Below are positions 56,970 to 64,000 of a stretch of DNA of 64,000 nt, in pieces. A program made the position numbers and the translations under genes. The stretch comes from Toxorhynchites rutilus septentrionalis. Lineage: Eukaryota > Arthropoda > Insecta > Diptera > Culicidae. A model generated the notes under the pieces. The model was not told where the DNA came from. It did no database searches and saw only the letters and a program-made list of their open reading frames with translations. The stretch spans positions 39,075,378 to 39,139,377 of the forward strand of contig NC_073746.1 in the NCBI RefSeq assembly GCF_029784135.1. Direction: 5' to 3'. Numbering within the stretch: position 1 is the first letter of the stretch; each line of letters starts with the position of its first letter.

Positions 56970-58482
56970 ATGATAATGAAACTTGTGCGTGAAGTAAACC
57001 CGGAGGACAATTTAGTTGACTGGAAAAATTTACGTTTCGAGGAAACTTTGATGATTTGGCAAACACATCATTTAGCGCAGTCCCTTATCCTATTCAACAA
57101 TATTTCATGGCATAGAATACTTCCACTGCGCGGCGAGAGTGGAACAGCACGAATATTCCCTCAGTTCTCTCACTCTAAACTTTAAAACATAACGTTAAGT
57201 GTTCGCTGTTCGCTATCTAAAGTTTAACTAACATCGAATTGATAGCACAGTCAATTTATACCCCTATCTCTCTCTCTCTTTCTCGATGCAACGTGACATC
57301 GAAGAAAAAAACATTGCATTGAAGAATGCTGCTTGTTGGATTATGAGAGAATGTGAGCGAGTAAAATCGGAAAACCCTACCTATTTTATTTACATGTTTT
57401 ACTTTTTTTCACTTTAATCGAATCCATCCATTAATTGAAGATAAGAGATAACGTTCGAAATCTTTCTTTTTTTCCACCCAAAACAATGGGGCCCTTTGTA
57501 GGAAGGTGAGACGTAATCCTATGTTAAAAAGATATCACTCCATTACATGCAATTATATTTGACACGGGAAAGGCAATTTTCATTCATAATTTTTATTATT
57601 GAAGTGTGTACCAACGGAACATGAAGATCAATTCCGTCAACTCGAATTTCCATTGGACTAACAACGCCTTTTACGATGTCACTGATTTTTTCCAATTTTG
57701 CTTCAAAGTTTTCCGAAAGTTTTCCATTTTTTCTCTACGGACAGAGACGAACACAACAAAATAAAGACATTTCAAATCGAACGATCCGTTTCGAAGTTTT
57801 GCGCTTGGCAACACATTGAGCGATTCAATTTTATTTATATAGATGTAAACTGTTTTATGGGTAGTTATAGGCAGTTTGAACATAATTGATACAAGTTTGA
57901 TAGGCTCTACAACTTTTGAATTTTAGAGTGTGGAATGTAGTTGCTGGTTTAATTAGCTTCCTATGAGAACTTATCGTGCGATGCGTTAGACTTTAGAAAA
58001 AATAGAGGGTGGTGTTCAAGACAAGATTAAACTATTGACGTAGGACTATGAAATTATAATGTTCAATTCGCTTATTTATCATTTTGGGTATTATTAAACA
58101 ATGAAACGAAATTTGAGTGATCTTGTCAAGAGATTGGGTTCTTCAATATGAAGTAGCTCTTTCATCTTGACTCCGCCAAGCCAACGTTTCTATTTAAACG
58201 CTGAACATTATTAATTTTTTTTTAGTTGTGGACTTTAAAGTGTGCTTAAGTTATTTTCTGAAGAAACTAAATTTGTCTTGAACAAGACCATTTGAAAATT
58301 GTGTATTGTTAAAAAAAAGCAATTGACTGGTCACTGGCTCGGACGTGACGTGTCTGTAGTTGACGAATGCGCAGATGCGAAGTGACTTGTCTGAAAGTGT
58401 ATTCCAAAGCGAATAATTTCCGCTTACTCATCACTTCGGATATTGTTGTAGAATGCGGCCACATTCTTGAAAAAAACTCTTC
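56970..58482. other. No recognised gene
   Basis: AT-rich DNA with no protein or RNA motif. A weak copy of the GACGTAGGACTA motif lies near 58034, and GAGACGTAATCCTA near 57508. Confidence 0.4.
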
Positions 58483-58495
58483 ATTAGAAAGTGGT

Positions 58496-58753
58496 CTTCT
58501 TCTTCTTATATGGCACTAACGTAGTATTACTTGCGTCATTTTCATTAGTACTTAGTTGAGATTTCTATGCCAAATAACACGCCTTGAATGCATTCTGAGT
58601 GGCAAGCTCTAGAAAACGCGTGACCACAGTGCAAGTCAGAGGAAATTTCTTTGAAGAAAAATTTCCCCGACCAGAACGGGAATCGAACCCGAACCCCCGG
58701 CATGTTAGGTTTGACGCTAACCACTCGGCCACGGGAGCACCCCAATTTTACAA
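58496..58753 (-). mobile_element. tRNA-derived SINE (SINE200-like), 258 bp, 13-bp TSD
   Basis: The reverse complement begins with a tRNA-like head, GTGGCCGAGTGGTTAGCGTC (A-box), then GGGTTCGATTCCCG (B-box). The body contains GGGGAAATTTTTCTTCAAAG and GCATTCAAGGCGTGTTATTT, and the tail is (AAG)n. A perfect 13-bp duplication, ATTAGAAAGTGGT, lies at 58483-58495 and 58754-58766. The head does not close a cloverleaf acceptor stem, so it is not a tRNA gene. It resembles mosquito SINE200-type elements from memory. Confidence 0.9.
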
Positions 58754-58766
58754 ATTAGAAAGTGGT

Positions 58767-59406
58767 ATGGGTGTTTAAAAGAGTCGTGGTTTTAAAGAAT
58801 CACCTGAATATGGTTGATTCATTCTTTTCCTAGTGGCGATATTTTTCCAGTTGGCATATACACGGCCATATTCGATTATATGTTTGTTCCATCGCCATCA
58901 TTGTTCCACATTTGGAGTAGCTAATAACAGCGCACCTCGGTTTCATTCACAACAAGAAACACTATTGAGCCTCCGTAGTTATGTTGACCGCTCGCTGGCA
59001 GCAACAAGACTGGTCAATAGAAAATGCAGATGCTCGGCCTCTACGCTCTAACCGTGTGAATGATTTGGTATCGAGTGGAGCTAAAATTGCAATATTTTCT
59101 CTTTCCACAGACCTTCCACCGATGCATCCACTGCTCCTTATAGACGTTACGAGCGGACAAGCAATTACCGTCAATTTAAACCGTTTAGGGACAAGAATAT
59201 TGTAATGTAAGGCATATCAAACAAATATTAAATATCATCGATGATTGACGATGACTTTATTCCATAAAAACGTGCCCCATTTTCAGATTTGCCACCCTTC
59301 ACCCTTTCTCTACGGCAGTGTGCTCCGTCGGAGTGCTACCGCTGAACGGAGCATTGCGCCAAAAAGTGTGCACATCGCGCTGGTGTGATCGATGTGCAGT
59401 ATCACT
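58767..59406. other. No supported gene; one dispersed repeat phrase
   Basis: A moderately GC-rich block (58.9-59.2 kb) carries open frames on both strands without motifs. TTCCATAAAAACGTGCCCC near 59262 is shared with 9.73 kb. Confidence 0.4.
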
Positions 59407-60062
59407 CTCATGTCCAGGGTTGCCAATAATATTTTTCAAAAAACTGGAAGATTGCTCTCAAAAAAACTGGACGAAAACTGGATCCTGAAGAACCGTTTTA
59501 TTTTAAGAAGATTGGCTATGATTTATATAAAATTATTTTTTGATCATTGGAATGGCTAAAGAAATAAAAAAATTCTTTGAAGATTCGTGTAGTAATTGTA
59601 TGGAGTTCATAAAACTGTAACTGTAATTACTGTGAAACGATATTTGAGGGACGGCTCTATTTGGGCAAAACTTGAAGAATCTCGCTTTTATAGCTTCATA
59701 TCCATAAAATCGCTGATAGAAGATCGTCGCAAAACTGCGAATAATTCGATACCTCAAAAAGGTACGGATTAACATAAGATACTAGGTAAAATACCAAAGG
59801 GAAATACCATAAACAACTTCCCATAATTTTATTTCAATACTCAAATGAGCACATTCAATGCCAAAACAACACTGCTCAAGTATTACTTTGATATTGAAAT
59901 TATCAAGTTTTGGTATTGAGAAGCTATTTCTCTCATTTTTTAGGTATTACTCATTGGTAATTTATTTCTTATATGAGACTTGTCCAAACCAAATTTTAGT
60001 ATGAAGATCAAAATGAGGTCGACAAAACAGCGACGAATTGAACGAAATGGGAAGAACCAAAT

Positions 60063-60205
60063 TGTGGTATCCTGAATTTAGAGTGTAGCTGTGCTAGTGA
60101 AAGGGAAACAAAGAGAGTGCTGTTTAACCTGTCAATTAAGATAGACGAGTCTGGAAGAATAGGAGTTTTACGTGAAATAGACTCCAGTAGTTATGGAATA
60201 TCACA
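60063..60205 (+). repeat. TRIM left LTR
   Basis: TGTGGTATCCTGAATTTAGA at the start and TTATGGAATATCACA at the end, 143 bp. It differs from the right LTR at about four bases (roughly 97 percent identity by eye). No convincing TATA box is seen. Confidence 0.88.
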
Positions 60206-60206
60206 T

Positions 60207-60220
60207 TGGCGATCCTGCCA
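60207..60220 (+). promoter_or_regulatory. TRIM primer binding site (tRNA-Arg type)
   Basis: TGGCGATCCTGCCA starts one base after the left LTR. It is complementary to a tRNA 3' end reading TGGCAGGATCGCCA. From memory this is the 3' end of insect tRNA-Arg of the ACG type. TGG at the start pairs with the CCA tail, as expected. Confidence 0.8.
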
Positions 60221-60357
60221 TGATGAAAGTGAACAGGAAGAAAGTGTTATGCTTACAAAAAAAAATTTTGGCGTCCAATGGGCAGTGTTTTGAAACAATG
60301 AAGGTAACTGTGATAGAGGGAAATTCAATTTTTTCTGAAGTGCTGCCAGTAATGTAG
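60220..60357 (+). CDS. Possible 45-residue peptide at the start of the TRIM
   Basis: An ATG overlapping the last base of the primer binding site opens a frame (MMKVNRKKVLCLQKKILASN, ending in a TAG) of 45 codons. A start just after the primer site is where gag would begin in a full element, so this may be a gag stub. It may equally be chance. No domain is recognisable. Confidence 0.2.
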   Translation: MMKVNRKKVLCLQKKILASNGQCFETMKVTVIEGNSIFSEVLPVM

Positions 60358-60489
60358 AAAACATAACATTCAGATTGTTGAACTTTATGTTGTGTTGAAA
60401 TCATCTCTAGAAAAAAAAGAGTCGGTTCGAGCTTAAGACCGTAGCGTACGTATATAGTTATATATATTATTTTATTCAGATACTATATT

Positions 60490-60945
60490 CAGTCGGGTTT
60501 AGCCCAAGGCCAATATTTGGATAGATTTGCGCCAAGTGCATTTAGATCAGTTGAGTCGGGTTAAGCCCAAGGCCAACTAGTATATATGTATGTAATCATA
60601 TCAAATGTAATTTGTTTACCATATTGAGTCGGGTTCAGCCCAAGGCCAATGTTTGGTTAGATTTGCGCCGAGTTCAACTCAAGGCCAAAATCTTTGCATT
60701 TGGAGCAGTTGAGTCGGGTTAAGCCCAAGGCCAGCTTGGAAGTGTTCATGTTGATGATTACCATATTGAGTCGGGTAAAGCCCAAGGCCAATATTTGGTT
60801 TGTTTGCGCTGAGCTCAGCTCAAAGTCAAAATTATTGCATTTGAAGGAGTTGAGTCGGATTAAGCCCAAGGCCAGCTTGTATGTGTGCATTGTAGTTCTT
60901 ACTTACTATATTGAGTCCTGTAAAGCCCAAAACCAATATCATGGT
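60490..60945 (+). repeat. TRIM internal higher-order repeat, about 142-bp period
   Basis: The motif GAGTCGGGTTNAGCCCAAGG then CCA occurs at about 60490, 60553, 60626, 60711, 60768, 60852 and 60913. Half-motifs of the GAGTTCAACTCAAGGCCAA type lie at 60669 and 60809. Two alternating versions (ending in CAATNTTTGG or CAGCTTG) define a unit of about 136-158 bp repeated roughly three times. Each motif can form a small hairpin through GGGTTNAGCCC. Confidence 0.85.
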
Positions 60946-61731
60946 GTGCTCACAATATAAAACGGGGTGACCAAAGATTGTAGAAAGTGTGGCGCTGGTA
61001 AACAATCAATGAAATGGAAAGCGGTATCCTGCAGCTGAGGCAGTTGTTTGTTATGAGCTGAATGAATTATTTCGTAAGGAAAAGATTCTCGCATGTAGAA
61101 GTCTAGATGCGGTTGAGAATAGCCGTTATGTTTTAGAATGTGTTTTATGTAGAAAATTTACCTTTTTGAAAAATATGCATTGTTTGAAATATTTGTGATC
61201 GATATCTCTTGGGCCGAGATATCGATTAGTTCGATATAGATAATAGAATTGATGAAAACATTGAGAATAGATATATGGCAGCATCTATGAAATTGAATGT
61301 TAATTTTTCAAACATCATGCTATTACACATTGATTTGATAGAAGCTCGCGCTCATGGAGCAAATAATTTTGATTAGCTTTGAGAATTAAATGAACTTGAG
61401 ACGGACAATATATTTTTTTGTATAAAATGAGTTATTTTTCATTTCGAACCAAGAACGTCAATCTCTTTTCATGTTTTAGTGTCTTTGGAGGATGAGCGTT
61501 CCTTATTACGGCGAATCAATCAATTGCATGCATTGTGATACTGCGGGAGTCCATTCACGTGGATATTGTCTAGTACATAACGAGAACGCTGTCTAATTTA
61601 AATCGGAGGCGAATGAATCATATGATTTAAAGTCTCCGTGAACAAAGAAAAGAAGAAGAAGAAGTTTTATTGAAAAACTGCGAAATGAATTCGTTAACTA
61701 GATTATTTTCCGCTACATTGTTGTTACTGCC

Positions 61732-61740
61732 AGGAGAGGA
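61732..61740 (+). promoter_or_regulatory. TRIM polypurine tract
   Basis: AGGAGAGGA lies immediately before the TG of the right LTR, the expected position of the plus-strand primer in LTR retroelements. Confidence 0.75.
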
Positions 61741-61883
61741 TGTGGTATCCTGAATTCAGAGTGTAGCTGTGCTAGTGAAAGGGAAACAAAGAGAGTGCTG
61801 TTTAACCTGTCAATGAAGATAGACGTGTCTGGAAGAATAGGAGTTTTACGTGAAATAGATTCCAGTAGTTATGGAATATCACA
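61741..61883 (+). repeat. TRIM right LTR
   Basis: 143 bp, starting TGTGGTATCCTGAATTCAGA and ending GGAATATCACA, followed by the CAAAT duplication. See the left LTR for comparison. Confidence 0.88.
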
Positions 61884-62332
61884 CAAATAACAACCTCGCC
61901 TATCGCAGAAATCCATGAGGTACATGAAACACGACTGAAAAACAGTATATTTTCCTCAACACGCACTGCGCGCTAACCGTATTGAATTCGGAAATGTAAG
62001 CAATACTGAGTTCACTATGTAAGAAAAGAGAGATCAATCCAAGGTCGAACGATAAATGTCAAAAATATTGCTCAAGGAATAGGTAGGTGGAGGGATAGAT
62101 AATATTTATCATTGTATCAAAATTAAAATATTTAAAATTTTAAAATATTTGTTATAAAAAATGTTTTTTTACATAAAATGGATAAAACTAGAGCACACAT
62201 ATAAAAACTGAATAAAACTGGACGATATTCCAAAAAACTCGAAAATTTTAGGGTTCAACTGGATGACTGGATCGAGTAAAAAAACTGGAAGAATCCAGTT
62301 TAATCTGCAACATTGGCAACGCTGCTCATGTC

Positions 62333-64000
62333 GTCTAAAGACGACGCTCGAACTCAAAACGGGTGGCTGATATGCAACATATTCTCACGAATCAACTCGA
62401 ACGTTGTTGACTTAATTACAGAGTATGCGTACCTGGACTATTTGCAGGGTTAGATACTAAGGTCTACAACAGTTATGACTACGAACAATGTCAACAACAA
62501 ATTAAACAGGTAGCGAAAGTAAGAATTGAGGCAGCCCTGTTAGAGGAATGAGAAGTTCTATAGAGTATTTAGAGACGGACAGCAAGGAAAATGTATGTTT
62601 TGTAAAAATGACGATAATTTATTGCACTATCGAGAACAATTATTAGGGGTTGTGTCAAGACCGAACTGCATTGTTGACGTAGGATTACGAAATTATTTTA
62701 TTCAATTCGGTTGTTCAAAAATTCGGATATTACTAAGTATGCGGATCATTACGGATAACACTAAGTATGCATCGTGAACATGAAAATCTTTTTCTTTGTA
62801 TTACAATTGAACAGCTAAATTACAGCGCCAACGAGCAAAGGCTAAAGGTCCTCATGGGGGGTCCGGCAAGCAAGCGTGAGAAATCTCCGATACTGGACGA
62901 AACTGTTTGAAGCGCTTCAAAATTTGCCAGCACGCAAAAAAAATAATTCGCCGATTTATGTACAAGGAAATTTGATACTTTCTTAGAACTGTTGCAACAT
63001 GTTTTCACTATCAGTTTTGCGTGTGTGTACTCGAGCACTTCACAAAAAGTGCCGTTTCCTATCACTGAAAGCAACACAAGTTAGTGATACACATGTGTGG
63101 ACAGGGTTCTTACTGGAAGGGGCGCAACCACACGAAAGTTGTTGGCGAAAAAGACATCAAATTTCATGACTTGATCCAAAATGCAGCTTATGTTGTGTCC
63201 GCCGCCGTCACTCCCTCGATGGATCAAGTCAAGTGTGCGATGACACTTGATAAACCAGGGCGAAAGGCTACTGAACCGCAAAAATATGCCATACCAGATA
63301 TTTCGCAGATGGGTAGAAAATAAACAGAAGGGTATCACTTCTAGGGTCTCTCAAAACGAACCGATGGACAACCGTGGGAATGTTTCGAAAAGTGCTTCCA
63401 GAATCCAAACACGGAAAAATTCGAACATTTAGATGATTATCATGTTTGAGTAAACATTCGGTGAAATTAATGCACAAGTTGCGATAGCTTTCAATGTTGT
63501 TTCAGTGCACGGTTTGCATCACGCGAAATGGTGTGCCACTCTCGACTTTAGTGCAACACTCTCACTCTCGCTGCAAGGCGTCTTGTAAGTGCAATAAGTA
63601 CCCTTTCCCCCTTGCGACGACGCCAATGCGAGGGGTCTTTGCTGCAAAATGTGGGTCACAATTCATTTATTTCCCATTTTCTTCCTTCCACTGGCACTCT
63701 CGCCCGATGTTACGTTGCGTCCGTCCGCCGTTGTCATCATCTCGTCATCATCTCGGCCTCTAACGCAATAGCTGACGAGTGTGAGAGAGAGTATGATGAC
63801 CTAAAGATGGGCTCAAATTATGGCCAATTTACCAGAAGAGAAGAAAAAATAAAAACGTTTTGCTATTCGTTATTGCAGCGATGTTATATTTACTCCGCTT
63901 GCAACGACTGAACGATTTTATATGCGATTTTTATTTACGGCGATTGCGGCCATTTCACACAATTTTTGACACAACGTGTTTATTGATGTTCCCCCCGATA
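62333..64000. other. No supported gene
   Basis: A weak copy of the TTGTTGACGTAGGATTACG repeat lies near 62672. The 62.8-63.4 and 63.5-63.9 kb blocks are GC-richer and carry overlapping open frames of 60-100 codons on both strands. None shows a domain I recognise. They may be coding or untranslated parts of a gene continuing past the window, but I cannot show it. Confidence 0.35.

Larger units (their letters stand above)
60063..61883 (+). mobile_element. TRIM: terminal-repeat retrotransposon in miniature
   Basis: Two 143-bp direct repeats (60063-60205 and 61741-61883) begin TG and end CA and differ at about four positions. A 5-bp duplication, CAAAT, is directly outside both. One base after the left LTR is a primer binding site. 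Directly before the right LTR is a purine tract. The internal 1535 bp has no gag, protease, reverse transcriptase or integrase. It contains a 45-codon frame at the start and an array of GAGTCGGGTTNAGCCCAAGG repeats. It therefore depends on an autonomous LTR element elsewhere. It is nested in a hAT element. Confidence 0.88.
59407..62332. mobile_element. hAT-type element, 2910 bp, perfect 8-bp TSD
   Basis: The element 59415-62324 begins CAGGGTTGCCAATAAT and ends in the inverse, ATTGGCAACGCTG. It is flanked by CTCATGTC at 59407-59414 and 62325-62332. Subterminal regions are rich in AAAACTGGA words on the left and the right, as in the hAT element at 2.6-4.3 kb. A TRIM of 1821 bp occupies most of the interior. 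About 1.08 kb of hAT sequence remains, without a recognisable transposase. Confidence 0.85.

Noticed and set aside
58660..58740. Possible tRNA gene on the minus strand
   Set aside because: A- and B-boxes are present, but the acceptor arms do not pair. The sequence continues into a SINE body with a 13-bp TSD, so it is a SINE head.
63084..63911. Possible exons near the right edge
   Set aside because: Open frames on both strands overlap, with no conserved motif or convincing splice sites.
1..64000. CRISPR arrays, bacterial operons, phage features
   Set aside because: The tandem repeats seen are minisatellites or transposon parts without spacer structure, and all recognisable proteins belong to eukaryotic transposable elements.

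Overview
The window looks like a transposon-dense, AT-rich stretch of a mosquito genome, most likely Aedes-type (culicine). The evidence is two near-identical DD37E IS630-Tc1-mariner elements (the ITmD37E family described from mosquitoes), a Feilai-like tRNA-derived SINE in two copies, a SINE200-like tRNA-derived SINE, and CR1-clade LINEs with PHD-finger ORF1 proteins. I see no host protein-coding gene, tRNA gene, rRNA gene or CRISPR array that I can support. The window reads as intergenic or intronic DNA in which nearly every recognisable feature is a transposable element, often one inside another. Family names are recalled without database searches; ends, inverted repeats and target-site duplications (TSDs) were read from the bases, with coordinates possibly off by one.

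Layout. 0-6 kb: a Tc1 relic, a hAT element with a perfect 8-bp TSD and a decayed transposase (2609-4335), and an ITm element with intact ends but an internally deleted transposase (4567-5701). 6.2-8.1 kb: a non-coding composite repeat with 197-bp tandem units and inverted flanks. 11-14.4 kb: an RTE-type endonuclease relic and a pogo-type TIR pair around an ITmD37E-like relic, then a mariner relic. 14.4-18.9 kb: mostly unique DNA, with CpG-rich parts, microsatellites and a perfect 25-bp hairpin. 19-26.3 kb: a hAT-type foldback broken by a piggyBac-type MITE, then a pogo/Tigger-like element (19879-26312) that hosts a nearly complete CR1-clade LINE. 26.5-28.6 kb: a Tc1-like relic, Helitron-type ends and a SINE fragment. 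28.6-38.5 kb: mostly unique DNA with a minisatellite, a hAT MITE and transposase or LINE fragments.

38.5-50.6 kb is the most deeply nested part. A hAT element (38588-40866, TSD GTTTTTAG) carries an intact-looking ITmD37E transposon with a 338-codon transposase. Next to it, a degenerate LINE is cut cleanly in its reverse transcriptase by a 5010-bp Harbinger-type element (TSD TAA). That element carries two opposed Feilai-like SINEs, a double palindromic MITE, a pogo-type MITE and a second, dead ITmD37E copy. 54-59 kb holds a TA-flanked foldback and three different tRNA-headed SINEs with clear TSDs. 59.4-62.3 kb is a hAT element (8-bp TSD CTCATGTC) carrying a miniature LTR retroelement (TRIM) with 143-bp LTRs, 5-bp TSDs, a tRNA-Arg-type primer binding site, a polypurine tract and an internal higher-order repeat array.

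How the parts work together: the DNA elements encode or once encoded cut-and-paste transposases. SINEs depend on LINE reverse transcriptase, and the MITEs and TRIM depend on proteins encoded elsewhere. The nesting gives a relative order of insertions.
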